DNA of 64,000 bases, from positions 1,674,001 through 1,738,000 of the forward strand of contig NZ_CP015961.1 of NCBI RefSeq assembly GCF_001659785.1, read 5' to 3'. The translations under genes were made by a program, and so were the position numbers. Below, one piece after another: positions 53,516 to 62,088 of the stretch. The notes under the pieces were generated by a model. That model was not told the origin of the DNA. It did no database searches and saw only the letters and a program-made list of their open reading frames with translations. This DNA is from Dietzia timorensis. GTDB lineage: Bacteria > Actinomycetota > Actinomycetes > Mycobacteriales > Mycobacteriaceae. How positions within the stretch are numbered: the first letter of the stretch is position 1; the number at the start of each line of letters is the position of its first letter.

Positions 53516-53629
53516 TGTTCAAGCTGCGTGGGGTGCAGCGTTGTGGCGTTATGTCGTTCTTACAGTCCGTGCCAATGTGGGCCTTTTCTGCGAAGTCGAT
53601 CGTCACAATTGAGAGTCTGAAATTGCGAT

Positions 53630-55645
53630 TCACCGGGGACTCGCTTCTAGGGAGAGAGGAGAAGCCAAAGACTCGGTCGGTACCTGTCGGCCAGAATGGC
53701 GCGGTGGGCGGGCTGCGCGAATTCCGTTGAGGATGATGACTACTTCGGCAAGTTCATGAACTAAGACGACCGAGGTGAGGCCGAGAACGCCGAAAAGCGC
53801 TAAAGGGAACAACACAGCGACGATGGCGAGAGCAAGAGCGATATTCCCCGTCATGATCGACCTGCCGCGACGCGCATGCGCCAATGCGTCAGGAATGAGT
53901 CGCAGGTCGTGGCCGGTGAACGCGACATCTGCAGATTCCACCGCGGCGGCAGAACCAGTGACGCCCATCGCGATGCCCACTGTCGCCGTGGCCAATGCGG
54001 GAGCATCGTTGATTCCATCGCCGATCATCACAGTGGGAACCTGAGCTGCGGAATGCCGGATATGATTCGTCTTGTCGGCCGGGAGTTGTTCTGCATGAAC
54101 CTCGTCAACGCCGGCTCGATGTGCGATTGCCTTGGCCGTGCGGGTGTTGTCGCCGGTGAGCATCATGGTTGAAATGCCCTGGGCATTAATGTGGGCGATT
54201 GCCTCGGCTGCTTCGGGGCGCAGCTCGTCGCGAATCCCGATCACACCGATCGCTCGGTGCGCTACCTCGACCACAATGACACTCATGCCCTGTTCTGCCA
54301 GCGACGCGACACTCTCGGACAGTCCTTGGGCATCGATCCAACGTGGGCTTCCGACGCGGACACTTCGCCCCTCGACCCGACCTGTGATCCCGAGCCCGGG
54401 ACTTTCTTGCACCTCGACAGCTTCCAGTCGTTCGTTGGCAGAGGTGATGATTGCTTGTGCAAGTGGGTGGGTGCTGTTCGCCTCGAGCGCGGCCGCTAAA
54501 GAGAGGACTTGGGACTCGTCGTATCCGCTAGCGCAATGAGTTTCGACGACCTCGGGCTGGTTTCGTGTCAGGGTGCCCGTCTTGTCGAAGGCGACTTTTC
54601 GGATTGTGCCAAGTCGTTCGAACGCGGCGCCGGACTTGATGACAACCCCGAGCTTGGACGCCGATCCAATGGCAGAGATCACCGTGACCGGCACGGCGAT
54701 AGCGAGCGCGCACGGCGAAGCCGCCACGAGGACGACGAGCGCGCGCTCAATCCATGTGCCCGGATCGCCCACGGCGAATCCGAAGGCGGCGATCAATGTC
54801 GCCGCAACAAGTACGAGGGGAACAAGTGGCCGGGCGATACTGTCAGCTAACCTCGCTCGCTCACCCTTGTTCGCGTGAGCTTGCTCGACCAGACGCACGA
54901 TTTGCGTCAGCGAGTTGTCTTTTCCATCTGCCGTTGCCTCGATACGCAGGGTGCCCGACCCATTAACGGAACCGGCAATCACCTCGTCGCCGGGCCCGAC
55001 CTCGACCGGGATCGACTCGCCCGTAATGGCAGAGGTGTCCAACCAAGAGCGACCCCTGGACACCACTCCGTCCGTAGCGACGCGCTCCCCGGCACCAACG
55101 ACGAGGATGTCCGATGCCCTCACATCGACGGCCGAGACGGACTGTTCTTCGCCGAATCGGTGGACCCGTGCCGTTTCGGGGATCAGCGAGAGAAGTGAGC
55201 GTAGTCCCAGCCGGGCGCGATCCATGGCGCGATCTTCTAACGCCTCAGCGATTGAGAACAGGAATGCCAGAGCTGCCGCTTCGCCGACATGCCCGAGAAG
55301 CACCGCGCCAATCGCGGCGATTGTCATCAACAAGCCCACGCCCATTCTGCCGCGGCCTTTGGCAGTGAACAATCGCTTGAGAGTGGAGGGCACGAACGTC
55401 CGCGCTCCCGCCACAAGCGCAAGGGAAAAAATGACCACCGAGGCGACGCCCACCCCGCGCCATTCCAGCACGAGCCCTATCGCCACTAAGGCGCCTGACG
55501 CGGCCGGCAACGCCAATGCGCGATCGCGCCACCAGGGAGCAAGATCGACGCCGTCATCGATAGGGAGGGGCTCGGGTGAGCCACAACATGAATCGACGGC
55601 GACGGGAACCACCGGCTCGTCGGGGCCGCAACATTCCCGGCTCAC
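53630..55645 (-). CDS. Heavy-metal-transporting P1B-type ATPase (Cd/Zn/Pb type)
   Basis: 671 residues from GTG 55645. Motifs are: actuator TGES, membrane metal site SPC (VAASPCALAIAVP), phosphorylation DKTGTLT, HP locus NSTHPLAQA, nucleotide TGDN, hinge GDGINDAPA. There is no HMA domain; instead the N-terminus has Cys pairs ECCGP and SCCGSPEP that can bind metal. SPC with the downstream membrane helices favours Cd2+/Pb2+/Zn2+ export. GTGA overlap with the cmtR-like gene indicates an operon. Confidence 0.92.
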   Translation of the reverse strand: MSRECCGPDEPVVPVAVDSCCGSPEPLPIDDGVDLAPWWRDRALALPAASGALVAIGLVLEWRGVGVASVVIFSLALVAGARTFVPSTLKRLFTAKGRGRMGVGLLMTIAAIGAVLLGHVGEAAALAFLFSIAEALEDRAMDRARLGLRSLLSLIPETARVHRFGEEQSVSAVDVRASDILVVGAGERVATDGVVSRGRSWLDTSAITGESIPVEVGPGDEVIAGSVNGSGTLRIEATADGKDNSLTQIVRLVEQAHANKGERARLADSIARPLVPLVLVAATLIAAFGFAVGDPGTWIERALVVLVAASPCALAIAVPVTVISAIGSASKLGVVIKSGAAFERLGTIRKVAFDKTGTLTRNQPEVVETHCASGYDESQVLSLAAALEANSTHPLAQAIITSANERLEAVEVQESPGLGITGRVEGRSVRVGSPRWIDAQGLSESVASLAEQGMSVIVVEVAHRAIGVIGIRDELRPEAAEAIAHINAQGISTMMLTGDNTRTAKAIAHRAGVDEVHAEQLPADKTNHIRHSAAQVPTVMIGDGINDAPALATATVGIAMGVTGSAAAVESADVAFTGHDLRLIPDALAHARRGRSIMTGNIALALAIVAVLFPLALFGVLGLTSVVLVHELAEVVIILNGIRAARPPRHSGRQVPTESLASPLSLEASPR

Positions 55646-56031
55646 CGCGAACCCTCCGAGTGACTCGCATCGAGCTTGTCGTCAACTGAATCGCAACACC
55701 CCGGGACCGCACACACCGGATCAACGCACGGTTGATGCTCGTCGACGGCAAGAGTGACGTCGACGAGCGCGGTCAATGCTGAAGCGAGATGCGGATCAGC
55801 TATCTCATACCGCGTCTGACGCCCCTCGGGCTCGGCAACCACGATCCCGCACCCGCGCAGACAAGCCAAGTGATTCGACACGTTGGTTCGTGATAAGTCC
55901 AAAGTCCGCGCGAGCTGCGCGGGATAGCCCGGTTCCGAGAGTAGGGAAAGCAAGATACGTGAACGCGTCGGATCTGCCATGGCTCGACCCAACCGATTCA
56001 TGACATCGACCCGTGAAGCAATAGTCAGCAT
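55642..56031 (-). CDS. cmtR: CmtR-like ArsR-family Cd/Pb sensor
   Basis: 129 residues. It has the winged-helix signature ADPTRSRILLSLLSEPGYPAQLA and recognition helix SRTNVSNHLACLRGCGIVV. The metal-ligand set of M. tuberculosis CmtR is conserved: two Cys in CLRGC (~57, 61) and the third in HQPCV (~102), plus extra C-terminal Cys (CAVPGCC). Metal binding should release DNA. The ATG at 56031 lies inside a palindrome and next to a -10. It is coupled to the P-type ATPase gene. Confidence 0.9.
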   Translation of the reverse strand: MLTIASRVDVMNRLGRAMADPTRSRILLSLLSEPGYPAQLARTLDLSRTNVSNHLACLRGCGIVVAEPEGRQTRYEIADPHLASALTALVDVTLAVDEHQPCVDPVCAVPGCCDSVDDKLDASHSEGSR

Positions 56032-56044
56032 GCAGTGACTATAC
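56021..56044 (-). promoter_or_regulatory. CmtR operator and leaderless promoter
   Basis: ATAGTCA (56021-56027) and TGACTAT (56036-56042) form a perfect inverted repeat with an 8-nt spacer containing the start codon. On the minus strand TATAGT (56039-56044) ends seven bases before the ATG. Confidence 0.65.
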
Positions 56045-56281
56045 ATCGATTGCTGAACAGTTGGAAGGGTGCGATCCACCCTGGCGTGGTATCTGAGAGG
56101 ATTTCCTAGCGTCGAGAGGCAATTTTGAAGCGAGCGCTGGTCTCGCTGTTCGTCCCGAGCGTCGGTCCGACATCCGTCTCAGCCGTACCTACCGGATGTC
56201 GGGCGGGCGATCATGTTCCAGAGGGGGAATTCGATAGTAGGCGGGAACTGATTCGTTTACCTCGGTATCCCTGCCCCGGCG

Positions 56282-56983
56282 CTATCCGTAGTTCTCGTCC
56301 GAGTCGGAGCTTTCCTGGAGTCGCTTGTACTGGCGGGCAAAGAAATACAAGCCGCCGATGAGTACCAGAGCGATCGCGCCGAAGATAACGAAGGCGAGCC
56401 ACGGAGAGGAGCTGTCCGTCTTCTCGGCGGTCTCTCCGGTTTGCGCGTTTGAGGTCTCGCCACCAGGCTTTTCTCCCGCCGAGGTCTCCGCGCCGGCCTG
56501 GCCGTTTTGCGCGGTGGAAGAGCCCGCGCCGGGCGCGGAACCCGCATTCGAGGAGCTGGATTCGGACCCGGCGATCGTGAATTCGTAAGAACCCTGGATC
56601 GGGTGACCGTCGGCGCTCACCACGCGGTAGCCCACCGTGTATTTAGCGGGATCGAGCTCGCCAACTTCCACGGACATCTTCGCGACCTCCACCTTCGGTG
56701 CCCCCTTTGCCCTGTCGGACCCATCCTTCATCACCGTGAGCCTGACGAATTCGGGCGAGATGTCCTCGTTGAACGTGATGCTGACATCCTTCGGTGGCGT
56801 CTGCACTGTGGAGTTCTGCCCGGGCGAGCTCGCGACGACTGTGGAGTGTGCCTGGGCAGCGGGCGTCACGAGCAATGTCGTTACGGAGGGGGCCGCGACC
56901 GCGGTGAGCAAGAGTGCTGCGACGGGAGCCGCGATTCGGCGCCGCTTGAGGCAGGCAGAGGATGGATCCGGGGATATACGCAT
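56282..56983 (-). CDS. copC: CopC/YobA-family copper-binding exported protein
   Basis: 233 residues. The signal peptide ends ...VTPAAQA and leaves His as residue 1 of the mature protein (HSTVVASSPGQ), the known Cu(II) ligand of CopC. Asp/His ligands continue in SADGHPIQGSYEF (~125). A low-complexity Ser/Gly/Glu linker leads to a single C-terminal membrane helix (WLAFVIFGAIALVLIGGLYFF). No copD lies beside it. It acts outside the membrane in copper handling. The interval 56045-56281 shows no gene. Confidence 0.88.
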   Translation of the reverse strand: MRISPDPSSACLKRRRIAAPVAALLLTAVAAPSVTTLLVTPAAQAHSTVVASSPGQNSTVQTPPKDVSITFNEDISPEFVRLTVMKDGSDRAKGAPKVEVAKMSVEVGELDPAKYTVGYRVVSADGHPIQGSYEFTIAGSESSSSNAGSAPGAGSSTAQNGQAGAETSAGEKPGGETSNAQTGETAEKTDSSSPWLAFVIFGAIALVLIGGLYFFARQYKRLQESSDSDENYG

Positions 56984-57334
56984 GTACTCATTATGGCCTG
57001 CAGCCACACACTCGGAACGGGACGGTCGACGTGATGTGAGCGCATTGACCCTTGTTCGCCGATTCCAGTCAGTGCTTCGGCCATGTGGAGTGCGCGTGGA
57101 AGATGTGCACAGCGCTGTCGCATGAGGGCGCCGCGTTAAGGGGTGGCTTCTGATCTAAGGCGTCCACCGGATCCGGCGGTGGCGCGAGTAATCCCGATTG
57201 TTCGACTGCCAGTGTTCTGAGTCATTCGATGGAAAATAAAGTGTTAGGGTTACCTTGTTGATTTTCAGCATTCGCTGCGCACGGGACTTCAACATCGGCG
57301 TTTACGCAGGAGAAATTTTCAACTTTCGGTTTGC

Positions 57335-57353
57335 GCGGCAGCGCCGCTTTTTT
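57335..57353 (+). terminator. Short hairpin with T-run
   Basis: GCGGC-AGC-GCCGC (57335-57347) followed by TTTTTT (57348-57353). It ends whatever is transcribed rightward from the ~57.25 kb promoter region. Confidence 0.55.
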
Positions 57354-57367
57354 ACAAGGAATCTATC

Positions 57368-57807
57368 GTGGACACCGACGATTACATTCGCATCCTTTAC
57401 TTGCCAGCGAAGCTCGTGCGGGGAGAACAACTCCGGAAGAACCTCACTATTTGCGAATCAATTAGTCTGAGTGGACCCAGAACCAAAAGACCTACTTGAG
57501 AGAACAGTTGCGATAACTCCGCGACACGTATAGACGCAACGACAAGGCTTGCAACTTCGAATACAGAGAACAAGTAGAGCGATGGAAGGCCAAACAAGCG
57601 ATAGGTGCGAATCCGAATGGCAAGTAGCCCAAACGCTGGGCTATCGAGTCAATCCTCTATTTTGCCTACGCCGACCCTAATCTGGTGGACAACTACGATC
57701 TCGTGGTCAAAAGTAGGGACCGTTTTTGTTTATTCGTCGCTGCACCCAACTGGTACAAGAATCATGCGGGAAATCGTCAGGGTCGCAGGCCGAGCCTGTT
57801 CAAATAG
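57368..57807 (+). pseudogene. Decayed gene of unknown family
   Basis: A GTG at 57368 (AAGGA six bases upstream) opens VDTDDYIRILYLPAKLVRGEQ for 43 codons. A change of frame at ~57465 and two in-frame stops (~57513, ~57627) interrupt what otherwise reads as one protein: ...QNQKTYLREQLR, LRDTYRRNDKACNFEYREQV, then WAIESILYFAYADPNLVDNY and LVVKSRDRFCLFVAAPNWYK, ending at 57807. I do not recognise the family. GC is lower than in the chromosome core, as in the adjacent recombinase module. A real 43-residue peptide at 57368-57499 cannot be excluded. Confidence 0.4.
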
Positions 57808-58374
57808 CTGCGGAACCGGGGTGGCGCAATGGCAGTCAATTGAGAAAGCTCCTACGCGACGGTCCGTGATGTGCGAAGCTGTCGGAAAGGAATGGAGCTA
57901 AATCCTGGGCCCTCCGTGGATACTCTTGACTAGAGAACTCGACTTGAACACAAGCGGTGAAACAGATCACCGGCCTCAATCAGTCCCTGCCGTGGGCTTC
58001 TGATGTTCAGACTTCTTCTCGAAGCTGGCGTCGCGGCAGAGAGGTTCGCCAACACGGACAAACGTATCCAACGGTAAGTGGACGCGGTTCGCGAATGGAG
58101 CGACAGACGCTCAAGCGCAATCTGTTGAGTCGAGTCTCATTCCCGAATAGGAACGTGTATATAGGGAGGGCGAGTTTTCCCAATGCCGGCTGGCTACGGG
58201 AGGTCATTTCCCACTCGTACAATTCTTCTATCTCGATGGGTGTGGGGCAGTCGATCGAGGAGTGTAGCCAGTTGCAGTTGAACGAGAGCACCTAAGACAG
58301 CGTGGCCAGTCCCACTTTCGCAACTCGGAGCATCGTAGCGCAACGGATCCGGCGGTCCCTCTAGCAGTTCTTAC
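57808..58374. other. Low-GC stretch with no intact gene
   Basis: About 570 bp between the decayed gene and the end of the recombinase module. Several short frames look protein-like (for example LLLEAGVAAERFANTDKRIQ near 58020) but stop soon, as in decayed cargo. No att-like copy of the 61.3-kb inverted repeat was found here by eye. Confidence 0.4.
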
Positions 58375-59907
58375 TCACGGCTCCTTTTGTTCTGTTTCCC
58401 TCTTTGTGCGAACCCCAACGTAATGCGCCCAAGATTGATTTGTAACCAAAGAATGCTTATCGGCAGACTTGTACGAGTATCCCAATGCGTCCGCCACAAG
58501 AGGAGCGGGTGCGATCGCCAGAAGTTCTTCAAATGAACTTGAGCGTGCCCCGAGGAACTGAGTGAAACCAATCTTTCTAAACTGTTCCTTGATTGAATCG
58601 ACCGTGATGAATCTGCCGGCTTTTACACCAGGGAAAAGCCAAGAGCTTCCGGCATTCGCTCCTCTAAGGTTCGGTCGGTGATCAAGATAGTCACGGAACA
58701 GACCTACTATCGGGGAGGGAATCGGTACTGCTTGACTTCCAAGTTTCAGGAAAAGCTTCCCATCGAGGTCCGTGACGTCATTAATTTCTAGCTCAACAAT
58801 ATTCGCTAAAGGTTGCGCAAAAACAAGTAGCAATAGCCCAGCTACACGGACATGCAAATGTATTGAATCATCTTCAATAAAGGTCATGATCCAGTAACTA
58901 CGTTCGTCCTTAGAGATTAGCTTATGATTTGACGCTTCAAATACTGGAACCTTCAGCTTCCTTGTATAGCCGTTACGCGAAGTCCAGGAAAGAAATGGGC
59001 GGAGGTTTCTACGCGTTGATGGCCCTGACGTGAGCCAAAAGTCAACATCGGGCTGCCGAGCGCGTGACAAGTCTTCGAAGCCCTGAGAGTGCAGCCAGTT
59101 TAGAAAGTCGATTGTGGTTGAGACATGTTGTTTGGCAGCGTGCGTCGCGCGCCGCGTGTTGCGGCCATCTTTGATCGACTCGTTGATGCGAGGGGTCACA
59201 TCCCAAGATATGAACTGATTCAGGACTTTGCGGAAACTTGGTGAGTCGACGGTCTGAAGTTTGTTTTTCCACCATTGACCAAAAGCGTGAAGGTCGTAGT
59301 CACGAGCACGAAGAGCTTCGTTCTTTATCAAAATTGCTCGGACGTGTTCAACTTCTCGCTTTGATTTGGGATTCTCGCGGATGTATTCATCAAACGTGGT
59401 GTGGGCCCATTCGAAGTTTCCTGCTCCAAGAAATTTTAGAAATTGCGATACTTTTGGATTCAGTTTCCATGTGAGTACGCTTTCTGGCCTATCAGCTGCA
59501 CAGAGGGCTTCGGTAAGAATTGCGAATTTATCTACATCTGCTTGTTTCCCCATCATTTCATAAAGATCTGCTCGAAGTGCGCAGGTGGCGCACGACCCGC
59601 CCCGATAGGGGCGGCGCTCTTTACCGCAGGTCTTACAATGAAGGTTCCGGGTGATTCCAGCACATTCCGCACAGATAGGATTATCGGTCGCAGGAGAGAC
59701 TCCAGGCAGCATCCGGTGTTGGCCGCAATGTGGGCAGCGTCCATAGGTATCAGTCGCCTTGCGGTAGCAGGTAAGGCAAAGGCGGCCCTCAGGGAAATTT
59801 GCGATTCCATGATTGAACTTGAGACCGCATCGCCCACAGCTATATTTTCCAGTGTTATTACGAGGTCGACCTTTAGTTCTTGGACGGTTACCAGCCGAAT
59901 CATTCAT
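58375..59907 (-). CDS. Zinc-ribbon protein with degenerate tyrosine-recombinase-like fold
   Basis: 510 residues. The first ~115 residues hold three treble CxxC pairs (CGRC/CLTC, CPHC/CAEC, CKTC/CATC), i.e. three zinc ribbons. The rest follows integrase architecture: a SAM-like DNA-binding helix region (~150-330), then a catalytic-like domain. The Arg of the GLRxxEL motif is replaced (QPLANIVEL), the HxxR position reads GARSSS, and the late GH becomes LGYSYKS. So the classic RKHR pentad is not preserved, although a Tyr occurs in SWAHYV. It is probably a DNA-binding partner of the intact recombinase. The ATG overlaps the XRE stop by eight bases. Confidence 0.65.
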   Translation of the reverse strand: MNDSAGNRPRTKGRPRNNTGKYSCGRCGLKFNHGIANFPEGRLCLTCYRKATDTYGRCPHCGQHRMLPGVSPATDNPICAECAGITRNLHCKTCGKERRPYRGGSCATCALRADLYEMMGKQADVDKFAILTEALCAADRPESVLTWKLNPKVSQFLKFLGAGNFEWAHTTFDEYIRENPKSKREVEHVRAILIKNEALRARDYDLHAFGQWWKNKLQTVDSPSFRKVLNQFISWDVTPRINESIKDGRNTRRATHAAKQHVSTTIDFLNWLHSQGFEDLSRARQPDVDFWLTSGPSTRRNLRPFLSWTSRNGYTRKLKVPVFEASNHKLISKDERSYWIMTFIEDDSIHLHVRVAGLLLLVFAQPLANIVELEINDVTDLDGKLFLKLGSQAVPIPSPIVGLFRDYLDHRPNLRGANAGSSWLFPGVKAGRFITVDSIKEQFRKIGFTQFLGARSSSFEELLAIAPAPLVADALGYSYKSADKHSLVTNQSWAHYVGVRTKRETEQKEP

Positions 59908-60229
59908 CGTCAGTAATCTTCACCCGTCTTGGTGCGAGCGTACTACCGGATTTGCTACCTCTCGACGCCGTTGTTCCTGTTCTGGCAATAGGTTTCGCCG
60001 CGACGGTGAACGTCAGAAGGTCCCCGATATCGCAACTGAAAATGTCGCAGAGCGCGCCGACGACGACAAGGCTGACTCGTTCGGGCTTCTGGTGGGAAAG
60101 GCGGTACACCTGAGTGCGAGACAAGTTGATTCCTCTCTCCGCTAGTAGAGGAACTAGATCTGTGCTGTTACGGATGCCCTGCCTAGCCATGATTTCTGAT
60201 AAGTGCCAGTCGTATTCAATCAGTCTCAT
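59900..60229 (-). CDS. XRE/Cro-type small DNA-binding regulator
   Basis: 109 residues. The helix-turn-helix covers ~12-70 (LSEIMARQGIRNSTDLVPLLAERG then LSRTQVYRLSHQKPERVSL), typical of the Cro/C1 HTH_26 group, with a CDIFSCDIGDLL ending. The C-terminal ~35 residues are basic and flexible. It overlaps both neighbours in frame-shifted fashion, so it is cotranslated with them. Probably controls the module, possibly through the inverted repeat at 61326-61362. Confidence 0.85.
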   Translation of the reverse strand: MRLIEYDWHLSEIMARQGIRNSTDLVPLLAERGINLSRTQVYRLSHQKPERVSLVVVGALCDIFSCDIGDLLTFTVAAKPIARTGTTASRGSKSGSTLAPRRVKITDDE

Positions 60230-61308
60230 TGGAGGTTATTCTTTCTGTCTGAGGACCTAACGATAGTGTCGTTGAGCGCGGATCGAAGAGTGCGGGTTCG
60301 GAAGTCACTACTTACACACGTGTAGATAGCCGTTGTGGACGCATATTCATGACCGACCTGCTTCTGAACGAACAACGGGTCCCATCCATCTTCTATTAGA
60401 TGGGTAATATACGATCTGCGAAACGAATGGAAATCGAGACCAGGCGGCAGCTCCAATTCGTCGCAATAAAGCCTGAACCGCCTCCAAAGCACGGAGGATG
60501 ATACAAAGGTTCCGCGCTCAGTGGGGAATAGTAGAGAACGTTCTCCATATTTGTCGCCAGCGAGACCTATAGTATCTTCAACAATATCTGGGGTCCATGA
60601 AAACACGGTGAATACTCCGCGACGCTTGGGGCTCGAACCACGTGACGCTTTTCCGTGTAAGACATTCAATTGGCCAAAGCGCCCAAACTCGCGCGCGTGA
60701 GGATTTCTTGAAAAGTCCTCTTGGCGGAGGTGCCGCAGTTCATTAACACGTAGTCCGTACGAGTAGGCGATCTTAAAGGCCATGGAGTCCCGGTATGCGG
60801 CGATCGCACCCTTGTGTCCGTTTCTCAGAATCCTGTCGACTTGATCGTCTGCATAGTCAAAGAAATCTTGCAGCTCGGTCTTGGTGAATGCACGTTTAGT
60901 GGGGGACCCTTCGTAGTCTTGCACGTGCTGAGCTGTGTTCCAGTCGAAGAATACCTGCGTTGGGTGATCGTTAAATTCTTCGATACATAGATCGACCCAA
61001 CCATTTGATGGCTCGCTGACGTAGGAACAGAACGCCCGAAGAGCGCCCTGATAGCTGCGAATCGTTGACCGCTGAAGCTGGTTTTCGGCCCGGAGGTCCG
61101 AGAAGTATTCGTCAACGACCTTCGGTGTCCATTCCCACGGGTAGGTTTCGGTACTCAACACGAATCGCTGAACAATGCTGGATCTTGACTCGATAGTAGA
61201 GGTGTTCAGGTTTCGAGCCATCTGCTGATTCGTCCAGCCCGACAGCATTTCGCGAAAGTAGTGCTCTGCAGGATCTAGCGGACGTACTAGCTTGACTACG
61301 TGGTCCAC
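60226..61308 (-). CDS. Tyrosine-type site-specific recombinase/integrase
   Basis: 360 residues from GTG 61308, with GGAGG seven bases upstream; ATG 61368 upstream lacks one. The N-terminal core-binding domain is ~50-150. The catalytic residues are complete: Arg in YGLRVNELRHL, Lys in LHGKASRG, HxxR in DFHSFRRSYI, the later His in KQVGHEYAS, and the nucleophile Tyr in TAIYTCVSS (~332). It cuts and rejoins specific DNA sites to integrate or excise an element. First gene of the three-gene module. Confidence 0.93.
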   Translation of the reverse strand: MDHVVKLVRPLDPAEHYFREMLSGWTNQQMARNLNTSTIESRSSIVQRFVLSTETYPWEWTPKVVDEYFSDLRAENQLQRSTIRSYQGALRAFCSYVSEPSNGWVDLCIEEFNDHPTQVFFDWNTAQHVQDYEGSPTKRAFTKTELQDFFDYADDQVDRILRNGHKGAIAAYRDSMAFKIAYSYGLRVNELRHLRQEDFSRNPHAREFGRFGQLNVLHGKASRGSSPKRRGVFTVFSWTPDIVEDTIGLAGDKYGERSLLFPTERGTFVSSSVLWRRFRLYCDELELPPGLDFHSFRRSYITHLIEDGWDPLFVQKQVGHEYASTTAIYTCVSSDFRTRTLRSALNDTIVRSSDRKNNLQ

Positions 61309-61325
61309 ACTCGCACACCTCCGAC

Positions 61326-61362
61326 GTTTCATTAGATGCAACAATGGTGCAACAGATGAAAC
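61326..61362. repeat. 37-bp inverted repeat, candidate recombinase/regulator site
   Basis: GTTTCAT (61326-61332) mirrors ATGAAAC (61356-61362) and TGCA (61337-61340) mirrors TGCA (61348-61351) about one centre (61344). A third arm, GTTTCATCTGATG, lies at 61512-61524. Arm length and spacing suit a tyrosine-recombinase core site, or an operator for the XRE protein. Confidence 0.55.
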
Positions 61363-62088
61363 ACGCATGTCAAGCGTGCAGGTAGAAGGGTTGTGAATTA
61401 TTCACGGGAAGCTTGCCGAGCACTGACGTTTGATTGGTTCGGCTTGCTCGGGTCGTTGGCTTGTAGCTGGGGATCTTTGGGCCAGAGGGACGGCGTTGGA
61501 GGGCCGACGAGGTTTCATCTGATGGAATATGCAATGAATTACTTTACATAATGTAGATTATCGGCGAAGTGACTAACTGCGAGGGCGGGATCAAGAGCCC
61601 GCCCGACTTCATTAAGCCGTCATTCGGGGCTCCCCGTGTCGTACGCGCGAGTTGTGAGCCGGTGTTGTCGATCCCGGTGTTAGTCCGTCGATATCCGTAT
61701 GAATTCTGCGGGTCGCTGTCGTGGCGTCGTTCTCGGTGGAACGACGACTTTCGCGCGCGTGACAGCCGATTCTGAACTTGGTCCATGTCGTAGGTATGAA
61801 AATGAAGTCGAAGTCGTTATTGAGTCGACATGGCATTGAATCTGCGTTTGGGTCACCGGAGTGGCTGGAGCCCCGGCTGGGAACCGTCTCTCCGCCGGCC
61901 CCGAATGTACCACAAAAACGTCACAGTGACGAATGTATAGCGGTTGAATGGGGTCTCACGGTTGTTCGGTAGAGATGATTACCAACGGGCTCGTGGGTCA
62001 GTTGGCGGCAGGCTGGGCGTGATGGGAGACGCCGGGATGTGCATGTCCTCGCTCCGGGTAATCTTCGAAGCCTAGCCGCAGTCGCTGC
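61363..62088. other. Intergenic region beside the recombinase module
   Basis: About 725 bp without a supported gene. It holds the third repeat arm at 61512, a hairpin GGGCGGG/CCCGCCC (61583-61589 with 61598-61604) resembling a terminator, and a small palindrome CGTCACAGTGACG (61919-61931). Short frames are Arg/Ser-rich shadows. Confidence 0.4.

Larger units (their letters stand above)
58375..61524 (-). mobile_element. Recombinase module: tyrosine recombinase, XRE regulator, zinc-ribbon pseudo-recombinase
   Basis: Three minus-strand genes overlap head to tail (4-bp and 8-bp overlaps), with an inverted repeat just before the first gene and a third partial copy at 61512. GC is lower than in the flanking chromosome. 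The gene set suggests an integrating element or the integration part of a larger island whose cargo may be the metal and redox genes to the left. The far end was not identified. Confidence 0.6.

Noticed and set aside
57244-57258. DtxR/IdeR-like iron box (TTAGGGTTACCTTG)
   Set aside because: Only one half matches the TTAGGTTAG...CTAACCTAA consensus, and no intact gene follows it.
57957-58295. 112-codon plus-strand ORF in the low-GC stretch
   Set aside because: Ser/Arg-rich with no recognisable motif or ribosome site; other frames there also contain protein-like scraps, consistent with decayed DNA.
61612-61972. Short ORFs between the recombinase module and the GNAT gene
   Set aside because: Overlapping frames with Arg/Ser-rich translations and no family resemblance.
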